Shown here one piece after another: positions 45,181 to 52,763 of a stretch of 64,000 bases of DNA (position 1 is its first letter; every line of letters starts with the position of its first letter). A program made the translations under genes and the position numbers. Where the stretch lies: positions 21,712-85,711 of the forward strand of contig DATMZG010000089.1 of the NCBI GenBank assembly GCA_035560415.1, given 5' to 3'. This stretch comes from DATMXT01 sp035560415 (GTDB lineage: Bacteria; Bacillota; Clostridia; Oscillospirales; Feifaniaceae). The notes beneath the pieces are model-generated. The model saw only the letters and a list, made by a program, of their open reading frames with translations. It did no database searches and had not been told where the DNA came from.

Positions 45181-46455
45181 CTACCGCAGATAATCGAACT
45201 CCACGCCGTAGATGGACACGGTGTCCCCCTCCGAAATGCCGGCCTCCTCCAGCTTGTCGTAGACGCCGGACGAGTGCAGCACCCGGTGCAGGTATTGCAG
45301 CGACTCGTGGTCCGAGAAGTTGATGGAGCCCAGCAGGTTGTAGAGCCACTCGCCCTCGACGACGTAGACGCCGTTCTCCACTTTGATTTCAGTCACTTTC
45401 TCGCCCCGCTCCGGCTTCCCGGCGGCAATCGTCGTCTCGCTCTCGTACGTGAGAATGGGGGGCAGCTGCTGCAGCTTTTCCCAGACCGCTTTCATGAGGA
45501 CGTCGACCCCCGCCGTCGTCGCGGCCGAAATCTCAAAGCATTCGCAGCCTTTCGCTGTCACATGCCGGCGCAGCCGCTCATACGCCTCGCCGTTTTCCGC
45601 AAGGTCGCTCTTGTTTGCGGCGACAATCTGGGGGGCCGCCGCAAGCCGCGGCGAAAACTGGGCCAGTTCCCGGTTGATGGCCTCGAAGTCCACAATGGGG
45701 TCCCGGCCCTCGCTGCCCGAGACGTCGACCATGTGCACGAGCATGCGGCAGCGCTCAATGTGGCGCAGAAAGTCGTGCCCCAGCCCCTCGCCGTTTGCCG
45801 CCCCCTCAATGAGCCCCGGAATGTCGGCCATGACATAGGAGATGCCCTCGTCAACCTTGACGACCCCGAGCTGGGGGACAAGCGTCGTAAAGGGGTAGTT
45901 GGCGATTTTGGGCCGGGCGGCCGACACGACTGAGAGCAGCGTCGACTTGCCAACGTTGGGAAAGCCGACAAGCCCGACGTCGGCCAGGAGCTTGAGCTCC
46001 AGCAACACGTCGCCCGCCTCGCCCCGCATGCCGTTTTTGGCAAAATGCGGGGCCTGCCGCGTGGGGGTGGCGAATTTGGCGTTGCCAAATCCCCCTTTGC
46101 CGCCCTTCGCGGCGACAAAGGGCTCCCCGTCCGACATGTCCCTGATGACAAGCCCCGTTTCGGCGTCCTTGATGAGGGTGCCGCGGGGCACTTTGACAAA
46201 GAGGTCGGCGCCGCCGCGCCCCGAGCAGTTTTTCCCGGAGCCCGGCTGGCCGTTTTCCGCGAGGTATTTGCGCTTATATTTGAAGTCGAGCAGCGTCGAC
46301 ATGTGGTCGTCGACCACAAAGACGACATTGCCGCCCCGGCCGCCGTCCCCCCCGTCGGGTCCGCCGGCCGCCACATACTTCTCGCGGTGGAAAGCGACGG
46401 CGCCGTTGCCGCCATCCCCCCCGCGCACATGGATTTTTGCCACATCAATGAACAT
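45181..46455 (-). CDS. obgE: GTPase Obg
   Basis: A 424-residue ribosome-associated GTPase. The glycine-rich Obg fold (1-158; GGDGGNGAVAFHREKY, GGPDGGDGGRGGN) is followed by the G domain (GFPNVGKSTLLS, DIPGLIEGA, NKSDL) and a C-terminal OCT domain (about 345-424) as in Bacillus-type Obg. It acts in late 50S assembly and stress control. Start ATG 46455 with GGGGAG upstream. It follows the rplU-rpmA terminator, the usual genomic neighbours. Confidence 0.98.
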   Translation of the reverse strand: MFIDVAKIHVRGGDGGNGAVAFHREKYVAAGGPDGGDGGRGGNVVFVVDDHMSTLLDFKYKRKYLAENGQPGSGKNCSGRGGADLFVKVPRGTLIKDAETGLVIRDMSDGEPFVAAKGGKGGFGNAKFATPTRQAPHFAKNGMRGEAGDVLLELKLLADVGLVGFPNVGKSTLLSVVSAARPKIANYPFTTLVPQLGVVKVDEGISYVMADIPGLIEGAANGEGLGHDFLRHIERCRMLVHMVDVSGSEGRDPIVDFEAINRELAQFSPRLAAAPQIVAANKSDLAENGEAYERLRRHVTAKGCECFEISAATTAGVDVLMKAVWEKLQQLPPILTYESETTIAAGKPERGEKVTEIKVENGVYVVEGEWLYNLLGSINFSDHESLQYLHRVLHSSGVYDKLEEAGISEGDTVSIYGVEFDYLR

Positions 46456-46469
46456 TGCGTCTCCCCGTA

Positions 46470-46475
46470 ATTATA
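46470..46475 (-). promoter_or_regulatory. Probable -10 box of obgE
   Basis: TATAAT on the minus strand, 15 bases before the obgE ATG and just past the rpmA terminator. No good -35 hexamer is seen at the right distance, so the promoter is tentative. Confidence 0.4.
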
Positions 46476-46491
46476 ACGATAGAACTGAGCT

Positions 46492-46522
46492 AAAAAGAGG
46501 TGTTGCTCAGCAACACCTCTTT
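46492..46522 (-). terminator. Terminator of rplU-rpmA
   Basis: Hairpin AAAGAGGTGTTGCT / GCAACACCTCTTT with a short loop, followed on the minus strand by TTTTTAG, five bases after the rpmA stop. Confidence 0.92.
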
Positions 46523-46526
46523 GACC

Positions 46527-46787
46527 TTACTGCTCTTTCGCGTAGACCGAAACTTTCTTGCGGTCCTTGCCCAGCCGCTCGAATCGGACAACTCCGTCCG
46601 CCAGAGCGAAGAGCGTGTCGTTTGATCCGCGCCCGACGTTTACGCCGGGGTGAATCTTGGTGCCGCGCTGGGTGACGAGCACGTTTCCGGCCAGCACAAA
46701 CTGTCCGTCCGCCCGCTTGGCCCCGAGCCGCTTGGAGGCGGAATCGCGACCGTTTTTTGTGGAGCCTACGCCTTTTTTATGTGCCAT
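46527..46787 (-). CDS. rpmA: 50S ribosomal protein L27
   Basis: An 86-residue ribosomal protein with GSTKNGRDSASKRLGAKRADGQ. Many Firmicutes make L27 with a short N-terminal extension ending in FF that a protease (Prp) removes; here the protein begins directly with MAHKKGVGS, without that extension, and no prp gene lies between rplU and rpmA. Located 12 bases after rplU. Confidence 0.97.
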   Translation of the reverse strand: MAHKKGVGSTKNGRDSASKRLGAKRADGQFVLAGNVLVTQRGTKIHPGVNVGRGSNDTLFALADGVVRFERLGKDRKKVSVYAKEQ

Positions 46788-46799
46788 GATTCTTCCTCC

Positions 46800-47111
46800 T
46801 TATGCGTTGATGGCCGTGATCTCTACCTTGGTGTAGGGCTGACGATGGCCCTGCTTCCGGCGGTAGTTCTTCTTGGCCTTCATCTTATAGATGATGAGCT
46901 TCTTGCCTTTGCCGGTCTTGACGGCTTTTCCGGTGACCGTGACGCCCGACAGCGCCGGGGTTCCGAACTTGACGCCGTCCTCACTTCCGAGGGCGAGCAC
47001 CTGGTCGAACACGACTTCGCTCCCGTCCTCGGCGCCGAGCTTCTCGACGTAAATGACGTCGCCGGCTTCGACTTTGTACTGCTTGCCTCCGGTGACAACA
47101 ACTGCGTACAT
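46800..47111 (-). CDS. rplU: 50S ribosomal protein L21
   Basis: A 103-residue ribosomal protein: MYAVVVTGGKQYKVEAGD at the start and KNYRRKQGHRQPYTKVEI at the end. ATG 47111 is four codons inside the longest open frame and has GAGAGAGGTG upstream. First gene of rplU-rpmA, preceded by a leader RNA of about 110 nt and a near-consensus promoter. Confidence 0.98.
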   Translation of the reverse strand: MYAVVVTGGKQYKVEAGDVIYVEKLGAEDGSEVVFDQVLALGSEDGVKFGTPALSGVTVTGKAVKTGKGKKLIIYKMKAKKNYRRKQGHRQPYTKVEITAINA

Positions 47112-47221
47112 GACTTTTAACACCTCTCTCCTATTTCATTGGAGTCGCGCTAACGAGGGCGGGGCAGATGCCCACTTAAGACGGGGTGAGTTCCCGCCGT
47201 CTTGGCCCTTTATATGCGGAC
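47112..47221 (-). ncRNA. rplU leader RNA (L21-leader type)
   Basis: About 110 nt between the promoter and the L21 start. It can fold a stem AAGACGG...CCGTCTT around GCGGGAACTCACC and a second GGGC...GCCC stem. Firmicutes commonly have an L21 leader at this place. The assignment is by position and general shape. Confidence 0.6.
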
Positions 47222-47227
47222 TTTAGT

Positions 47228-47256
47228 AGTGTATCAAGATTTTTGAGCCTTGTCAA
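47228..47256 (-). promoter_or_regulatory. SigA promoter of rplU-rpmA overlapping the end of the fusion gene
   Basis: On the minus strand TTGACA (47251-47256), 17 bases, TACACT (47228-47233). The -35 box and spacer lie within the last codons of the lgt-folD gene. Confidence 0.85.
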
Positions 47257-48949
47257 TAGCCAAGTTTCGAAGTTCACTCTGCTGGAGCTTTGCCGCCGTA
47301 ATCGTATTTTTGAGCAGCATCGTGATGGTCATGGGGCCGACGCCGCCCGGCACCGGCGTGATGGCCGAGGCCTTTTTGGCGACCTGCTCAAAGTCCACGT
47401 CGCCGCACAGCTTTCCGTCGACGTGGTTCATGCCGACGTCGATGACGACGGCGCCCTCCTTGACCATGTCGGCCGTGATAAACTTCGGCCTGCCGATGGC
47501 CACAATGAGAATGTCGGCCCGGCGGGTCACTTCGGGCAGGTCCTTTGTCTTGCTGTGGCAGACCGTGATGGTGCCGTTTTTATGCATGAGCAGCATGGCC
47601 TGCGGCTTGCCGACGATATTGCTGCGCCCGACGACAACGCACTCGCTGCCCTCGACCGTCACGCCCGACCGCTCTAAGAGCTCCATGACGCCGGCCGGCG
47701 TGCAGGGGGCAAAAGTGCTGCTGCCGAGCATGATTCGCCCGACATTGGCGGGGTGGAAGGCGTCGACGTCTTTTCGCTCGTCAATGCCCTCTATGATGGG
47801 GCCGGCGTCGAGGTGTTTTGGCAGCGGAAGCTGCACAAGAATGCCGTTGATGGCGGAGTTGGCGTTGAGGGCGGCAATGAGCGCCTCAAGCTGCTGCTGC
47901 GTCGTCTCGGCCGCGAGCCTGTACTCCTTGACCGTGATTCCGACCTCTTCACAGGCCTTGCTCTTATTTCTCACATAGACCTGCGAGGCGGGGTCGTCCC
48001 CGACCAGCACGACGGCAAGTCCCGGCGCCTTTTCCATATCGGCCACTTCACTTGCAAGTTCCGCGCGAATTTTGGCTGAAATGGCCTTGCCGTCAATGAT
48101 TTTGGCCATGGGTCTGCTCCCGCTCCCGTCCGCGGACGCTTCAAGGGCGGTCCCGTCCCCGGCGTCTTTATTTTTTCTCAGCAGCATGATAATCGATACG
48201 GCGACGGCCGCGACCGCCACGAGCTGGGAGATGCGAAATTGCCCGACATAGAGGCTGTCGACCCGAAGCCCTTCAATGAAGAAGCGGCCAAAGCCGTACC
48301 AGCCCATGTAGCTCCAGAACACCCGGCCGTCCCGCTTTTTGCGGCGGAAGACCAGCAGCAGCAAGACAAATCCGAGAATGTTCCACAGCGACTCATATAG
48401 AAATGTGGGGTGGACGGCCGTCACTTCGCCGTTTATGACGAGCTCCATGCGCCAGGGCAGGTCACATGGCCCTCCGAAGGCCTCCTGGTTGACGAAATTC
48501 CCCCACCGGCCGATGGCCTGCCCCAAAATGACGGCCGGCGCAAGGCAGTCGAGCACCCGCATGAGCGGCAGCTTTTTTATGCGGCAGTAGAGCAATACGA
48601 CGGCAAGCCCCGAGAGAATGGCGCCGTAAATGGCGATGCCGCCGTTCCAAATGGCAATCATCTCGTAGAAACTGTCGTACTCGCCAAGCGTCGTCAGCAC
48701 ATAGTATGCCCTGGCGCCGATGATGGCGACCGGCGTCGCGAGCAGCGTCAGGTCAATAATGCGGTCGGGGTCAATCCCGCTGCGCTTTGCAAGGCGGGCC
48801 GCCAGCATGACGCCGAGGAAAAAACCGGTGGCGATGATGATGCCGTACCAGTAGATGTCTTTCCCGTACACCGAAAAAGCGACCCGATTGATTTCAAGGT
48901 CGTATATTCCGAGCCCGGGAAAAGAGATTGCTCCGTAACCGTGTGGCAT
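47234..48949 (-). CDS. Lgt-FolD fusion: prolipoprotein diacylglyceryl transferase plus methylene-THF dehydrogenase/cyclohydrolase
   Basis: A single 571-codon frame. Residues 1-258 are Lgt, a seven-span membrane enzyme that adds diacylglycerol to the lipobox cysteine; its signature is GQAIGRWGNFVNQEAFGG (143-160), with HPTFLYESLWN and GRFFIEGLR later. A 22-residue linker (KNKDAGDGTALEASADGS) leads to FolD (281-571), which interconverts methylene-, methenyl- and formyl-THF: YVRNKSKACEEVGI, LVQLPLPKHLD, VGRSNIVGKPQAMLL, TPVPGGVGPMT. ATG 48109, the FolD Met281, has GGAG seven bases upstream, so separate FolD may also be made. ATG 48949 has AAGGAG. It is 12 bases after corA. Confidence 0.92.
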   Translation of the reverse strand: MPHGYGAISFPGLGIYDLEINRVAFSVYGKDIYWYGIIIATGFFLGVMLAARLAKRSGIDPDRIIDLTLLATPVAIIGARAYYVLTTLGEYDSFYEMIAIWNGGIAIYGAILSGLAVVLLYCRIKKLPLMRVLDCLAPAVILGQAIGRWGNFVNQEAFGGPCDLPWRMELVINGEVTAVHPTFLYESLWNILGFVLLLLVFRRKKRDGRVFWSYMGWYGFGRFFIEGLRVDSLYVGQFRISQLVAVAAVAVSIIMLLRKNKDAGDGTALEASADGSGSRPMAKIIDGKAISAKIRAELASEVADMEKAPGLAVVLVGDDPASQVYVRNKSKACEEVGITVKEYRLAAETTQQQLEALIAALNANSAINGILVQLPLPKHLDAGPIIEGIDERKDVDAFHPANVGRIMLGSSTFAPCTPAGVMELLERSGVTVEGSECVVVGRSNIVGKPQAMLLMHKNGTITVCHSKTKDLPEVTRRADILIVAIGRPKFITADMVKEGAVVIDVGMNHVDGKLCGDVDFEQVAKKASAITPVPGGVGPMTITMLLKNTITAAKLQQSELRNLAIDKAQKS

Positions 48950-48961
48950 GTCCGCTCCTTT

Positions 48962-49897
48962 TTATGAGAGAAGATCGTATTTGTTGAGGATGATGAGCGC
49001 AATGAAAACGCCGGCGAGCGCAATGCCGACCGGCGCCCAGAATGTCGGCATTGGAATGCCCGTGACGTTCATGCCGTAAAAGCCAGAAATGACCGACGGG
49101 ATGGTCAGCACGATGGTCACGGCGGCCAGCACTTTCATGACCACGTTGAGGTTGTTGGAGATGACCGAGGCGAAGGCGTCCATCATGCCCGACAGGATGT
49201 CCTTGTAGATGACCGACATGTCAATGGCCTGTTTCATCTCAATGAGCACGTCGTCGAGCAGGTCCTCGTCCTCCTCCATGAGCTTGACGGTGCGCCCGCG
49301 CATGAGCTTTTCAAGCGTCAGCTCGTTTGAGCGCAGCGAGGTCGTAAAGTAGACGAGGGACTTGGTCAGCTCCATCATCTGAATGAGCTCCCGGTTTTTC
49401 ATCGAGTGCTGGAGCCTGTCCTGTATGTCGGAGGAGATTTTGTCGATGTTTCGCAGGTATTGGTGGAAGTAGCCGGTGGCCCGCATCATGAGGGAGAGGG
49501 CAAAGCGGATGCGCGCGCCGGTGTTGGCGTTGCGCATGCGCCCCTCCTCGCAGTCCGAAATGACGTTGTTGCTCTTCGAGCAGATGGTGATGACGTTGTC
49601 TCCATGTAAAATGATGCCGACCGGCAGTGTCGAATAGACCAGCGTCTCTTCGTTTTGCTCGGCAATCGGCACATCGGTGATGATGAAGGTCTGCTCCTCT
49701 TCAACCTCGATGCGCGGCGACTCCTCGGCGTCAAGCGAGGACTTGACAAAGCCGGAGTCAAGCCCGAGTTCAGTGAGGAGAAAGTCGATTTCCTTGTCGG
49801 TGGGCTCGACGGCGGAAGCCCAGCCTCCGGGCAGCAGCGAGTCTGTTTTTACAAGCCTGCCCGCCTCCGTCTTGAAAAATGTCAGCAAGGTGATCAC
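48962..49897 (-). CDS. corA: CorA family divalent-cation (Mg2+) transporter
   Basis: A 311-residue homopentameric channel subunit. A large cytosolic domain (1-245) holds the Mg2+-sensing region; two membrane helices follow (about 250-275 and 285-307) with the diagnostic YGMNVTG loop at the end of the first. The start is uncertain: GTG 49897 lies eight bases after the stop of a leader ORF with AGAAGG just before it; GTG 49927 would overlap that leader in another frame. First large gene of the corA-lgt/folD transcript, with its own extended -10 promoter. The transport of Mg2+ (or Co2+, Ni2+) is from the family. Confidence 0.93.
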   Translation of the reverse strand: MITLLTFFKTEAGRLVKTDSLLPGGWASAVEPTDKEIDFLLTELGLDSGFVKSSLDAEESPRIEVEEEQTFIITDVPIAEQNEETLVYSTLPVGIILHGDNVITICSKSNNVISDCEEGRMRNANTGARIRFALSLMMRATGYFHQYLRNIDKISSDIQDRLQHSMKNRELIQMMELTKSLVYFTTSLRSNELTLEKLMRGRTVKLMEEDEDLLDDVLIEMKQAIDMSVIYKDILSGMMDAFASVISNNLNVVMKVLAAVTIVLTIPSVISGFYGMNVTGIPMPTFWAPVGIALAGVFIALIILNKYDLLS

Positions 49898-49905
49898 GCC
49901 CTTCT

Positions 49906-49989
49906 TCAACCGGGCGCAATTCGACACTGCTCCCGGCCGCTTCTATTTTTTTGTATGGGAACGGTACTTCGTCCCGGGTCGGGATTCAT
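49906..49989 (-). CDS. 27-residue leader peptide before corA, MNPDP start
   Basis: A short ORF with a strong ribosome site (GGAGAGGAG, six bases before ATG 49989), about 37 nt into the corA transcript. It begins Met-Asn-Pro-Asp-Pro, has further prolines at 11 and 26, a basic middle (KNRSGR) and ends in TGA eight bases before the corA GTG. Enterobacterial MgtL, the Mg2+-sensing leader of mgtA, begins Met-Glu-Pro-Asp-Pro; such Pro/acidic starts destabilise ribosomes when Mg2+ is low. A like role here is inference from the residues and position. Hairpins CCGGG/CCCGG within the ORF could change with its translation. Confidence 0.6.
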   Translation of the reverse strand: MNPDPGRSTVPIQKNRSGREQCRIAPG

Positions 49990-50032
49990 GTCGGACTCCT
50001 CTCCGCCCTGTGGCATTATTATTAACCGTTTG

Positions 50033-50061
50033 ATTATAGCATAAACCGCTTCCAATGGCAA
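50033..50061 (-). promoter_or_regulatory. SigA promoter of corA with extended -10
   Basis: On the minus strand TTGCCA (50056-50061), 17 bases ending in TGC, TATAAT (50033-50038). It lies between the ftsZ terminator and the leader ORF. Confidence 0.85.
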
Positions 50062-50102
50062 GTCCCACGGGCGCCCCTGCGGCCGTTTGTCTTTGGGGCT
50101 TG

Positions 50103-50130
50103 AAAGGCCCGACGGCTGTGCCGTCGGGCC
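50103..50130 (-). terminator. Terminator of the division cluster after ftsZ
   Basis: Perfect hairpin GGCCCGACGGC / GCCGTCGGGCC (50106-50116, 50120-50130) followed on the minus strand by TTTC. It lies about 30 bases past the ftsZ stop. Confidence 0.9.
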
Positions 50131-50161
50131 CCCTGATTTTAAAGATACGAACCTTCGCCGC

Positions 50162-51421
50162 TCAGCCTCTGCGCTTGAAAATCTCGAGCACCTTGTCGAG
50201 GCTGTTGATGTCGTCGTCGACGGCCGGAGCCGCGTCCTCTGCGCGTTTGGCGGCCGGCGTCTCGGTTTCGGACGGCTCGAACTTGGCCGCAGTCTGGGAT
50301 GTCCCCGCGATCGGATTAAAGGAAAAGGGCTTGTATCCGCCGCTGCCCGCAGTAAAAGGCGCTTCGGCCTTTTCCTCGGACTTCGCCTCTTTAGGCTTGT
50401 CCTCCGGCTTTGAGGCCGGTCTTTGGGAGGGTGCCGACCTCGTCTCGGGGTCGCCCGCGACCGTGAGGTTTTCAAATCCCGTCGCAATGACCGTCACATG
50501 GACCTCGTCGTGCAGGTTCTCATCAAAAGAGACGCCCCAGATGATGTTGACGTCGGGGTGAGCCTGCGCCGTGACCATGCTGACCGCCTCGTCAACCTCG
50601 TCGAGGCCGATGTCGGTCGGCGCGGAAAAGCTGATGATGACCCCGCGGGCCCCGCTGATGGTCGTCTCAATCAAGGGGCTGTTGATGGCTTCGAGCACCG
50701 CCTCGCTCGTCTTCTCGCGGCCCACGCCGATGCCGACCCCCATATGGGCGTATCCGGCGCCACGCATGATGGCGCTGACGTCGGCAAAGTCGAGGTTTAT
50801 GTAGCCCGGCACGTTGATGAGGTCGGACAGGCTTGCGACGCCCAGCCGCAGCACGTCGTCGGCCCGCTCAAAGGCGTTGAGCAGCGTGATGGGGGTTGAG
50901 CTCACGAGCTTGAGCCGCTCGTTGGGAATGACGATGAGGGAGTCCACCCGCTCGCGCAGCTCAGTGATGCCCTGCTCCGCGACCGACATGCGGCGCTTGC
51001 CCTCAAACAGGAAGGGCTTCGTGACGATGCCGACCGTCAGAATGCCCATCTCTTTGGCGATTTCGGCCACGATGGGCGAGGCGCCGGTTCCGGTTCCGCC
51101 CCCCATTCCGGCCGTGATAAACACCATGTCCGAGCCCTTGAGGGCGGCCGCAATCTCGTCTCTGCTCTCCTCGGCGGCACGGGCGCCGATCTCGGGTCTG
51201 GCGCCGGCGCCCTGCGTCTTGGTGAGCTTGGCGCCAATCTGGATTTTCTGGGTGGCCCGGGACGACTTCAAATCCTGATTGTCGGTATTTATCGCAATAA
51301 ACTCCACGCTTGTGATTCCGGAGGAAGCCATTCTGTTGACCGCGTTGTTGCCGCCGCCGCCGATACCCAGCACCTTGATCATGACCGGGGCTGAGTTGTT
51401 GGAATCGAGCTCAATAAACAT
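50162..51421 (-). CDS. ftsZ: Cell division protein FtsZ
   Basis: A 419-residue tubulin-like GTPase that forms the Z ring. The tubulin signature GMGGGTGTGASP, VLGIGGGGNNAVNRM at the N-terminus and the T7 loop VDFADVSAIMRGAG (read as NLDFADVSAIM) are intact. After residue 320 comes a Pro/Ala/Glu-rich linker, then a C-terminal helix (LDKVLEIFKRRG) that should bind FtsA/SepF-type partners. ATG 51421 has GGGAGGT upstream; the frame is open 35 codons more without support. It has its own extended -10 promoter. FtsA is not encoded in the cluster. Confidence 0.98.
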   Translation of the reverse strand: MFIELDSNNSAPVMIKVLGIGGGGNNAVNRMASSGITSVEFIAINTDNQDLKSSRATQKIQIGAKLTKTQGAGARPEIGARAAEESRDEIAAALKGSDMVFITAGMGGGTGTGASPIVAEIAKEMGILTVGIVTKPFLFEGKRRMSVAEQGITELRERVDSLIVIPNERLKLVSSTPITLLNAFERADDVLRLGVASLSDLINVPGYINLDFADVSAIMRGAGYAHMGVGIGVGREKTSEAVLEAINSPLIETTISGARGVIISFSAPTDIGLDEVDEAVSMVTAQAHPDVNIIWGVSFDENLHDEVHVTVIATGFENLTVAGDPETRSAPSQRPASKPEDKPKEAKSEEKAEAPFTAGSGGYKPFSFNPIAGTSQTAAKFEPSETETPAAKRAEDAAPAVDDDINSLDKVLEIFKRRG

Positions 51422-51558
51422 GTATGTACCTCCCTGTGTGCATATCTGAATTGCAGGTGATGATCCCTTGAAGCAAAAAAGTATCGTTTTTGCGCATGCG
51501 CTCGTCCGCAAAAGCCAAAATCGCACGCATTCATCTGATTATCATAGCCGTATAGGCT

Positions 51559-51588
51559 ATTATAGCATTGGAATCAGTCCAAGTTCAA
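51559..51588 (-). promoter_or_regulatory. SigA promoter of ftsZ, extended -10
   Basis: On the minus strand TTGAAC (51583-51588), 18 bases ending in TGC, TATAAT (51559-51564). The -35 box overlaps the 3' end of the small basic protein gene. The leader to ftsZ is about 130 nt; I see no named riboswitch in it. Confidence 0.78.
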
Positions 51589-51906
51589 TAGGTTGCGGCG
51601 CAGATATGCGAAGTTTTGGAAAATGCGGGTGACGAAAACCACCATGGCCGCAAGCTCAAGCTGGAGGTTGATGCGCTTTCCGAACATCGTGAGCAGCACC
51701 GCCAGCACGGCGTTGAGGAAAAATCCGGAAATAAAAATTTTCTCGTTGTAGTCGCCCGCGTACCTGGCCCTCAGCCCGCCTATGATCGTGTCGAAAGAGG
51801 CGACGAGGGCAATGGCCATGTAGGGCGACAGGCTCTCCGGAAAATAACCGGGAAAGTAGAGCCCCGCGGCGCAGCCGAGCGCCATGCCGACAACTCCCCA
51901 GAACAT
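51574..51906 (-). CDS. sbp: Small basic family protein (DUF1290)
   Basis: A 110-residue membrane protein with three hydrophobic stretches and the family pattern GYFPESLSPYMAIALVASFDTIIGGLRA. Sbp genes stand between DUF881 and ftsZ in many Firmicutes and Actinobacteria; the role is unknown but probably in division. Start ATG 51906 overlaps the DUF881 stop by one base and has GGGAG nine bases upstream. Confidence 0.92.
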   Translation of the reverse strand: MFWGVVGMALGCAAGLYFPGYFPESLSPYMAIALVASFDTIIGGLRARYAGDYNEKIFISGFFLNAVLAVLLTMFGKRINLQLELAAMVVFVTRIFQNFAYLRRNLLNLD

Positions 51907-52763
51907 CAACCTTCACTCCCCTCTGACGGGGTGGCGTATTTGAATGTGATTCCGCCCGTATACCCGTTTATTTTAATGAGTTCACCCTTCTCGATATTGA
52001 CGCCGATGCCCCACGGGGCCAGCTGGTCGACGACGCCGCCCCGCATTTTCAGGGCGCTCTCCAGCGCATCCGGGTCGCCGATGGCCGTGATGACGTAGGG
52101 CGCCGCATAGCGGTTGTTGTTGACGCTGACAATGGAGCCGGCGCACCGGATTTCGCTGGTGGCAATGAGCCGCTCGCCGTTGATGGCAATGGCCTCGGCG
52201 CCGGCGTCACGCAGCTCGTTGACGACGCTCAAAATATCGGTATCGTGAATAATATAATAGTTTGGGTCGTTCAAAAATTCTGTCGTAATCGCAGCGGCGC
52301 TGTCGGTCATCGTGATGGTGAGGCCGGGGCCCTCGACGTCGGTGATGCCGGCGACAAGTTCGGAGCGGAGCAGCTGCTGCGCCAGCACCTCTGCGTAATC
52401 GCCGGACGAAAGGGCCTGCTCTCTGTATTTCGACAGATCGTCCTTATACTCAAGGATTTCGCTGTAAAGCTGCTCATTTTTTTGCCGCTCCTTGTTGAGC
52501 AGCGTCTGCAGCTCCTCAGCGCGCATGAGCTGATTGTTGCGGACGGTGTCGACTGAGAGCTTGACGCTTTTAAACTGCATGGAGACCAGAAAGCCGAAAA
52601 GCAGGCAGATGGAAAAGACCGCCGCCTTGCCCGCAAAGCCGCTTTTTGGGTAGTCCCGCGCCGGGGGGACGGCCCTTCCGGCGCCCGTGTCCCGCTCCGA
52701 CGCCTGAAGGCCGTGCTCCGCAAACGATGTCTGCTCAGCCTGGTAGTCGTTGTTTTGATTCAA
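51906..52763 (-). CDS. DUF881 family protein
   Basis: A 285-residue protein with one membrane helix (about 50-66), an extracytoplasmic coiled coil (about 75-125), and the DUF881 domain (TDVEGPGLTITMTDSAA, NELRDAGAEAIAINGERLIA, APYVITAIGDPDALESAL). The family (YlxW/YlxX in Bacillus) accompanies divIB and sbp; it has no settled role. It starts at TTG 52763, overlapping the divIB stop by four bases (TTGA). Confidence 0.92.
   Translation of the reverse strand: MNQNNDYQAEQTSFAEHGLQASERDTGAGRAVPPARDYPKSGFAGKAAVFSICLLFGFLVSMQFKSVKLSVDTVRNNQLMRAEELQTLLNKERQKNEQLYSEILEYKDDLSKYREQALSSGDYAEVLAQQLLRSELVAGITDVEGPGLTITMTDSAAAITTEFLNDPNYYIIHDTDILSVVNELRDAGAEAIAINGERLIATSEIRCAGSIVSVNNNRYAAPYVITAIGDPDALESALKMRGGVVDQLAPWGIGVNIEKGELIKINGYTGGITFKYATPSEGSEG

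Noticed and set aside
47234..48949. Lgt and FolD as two separate genes with a missed stop
   Set aside because: No stop codon exists between them in the given sequence, so I report a fusion and note the possible internal FolD start.
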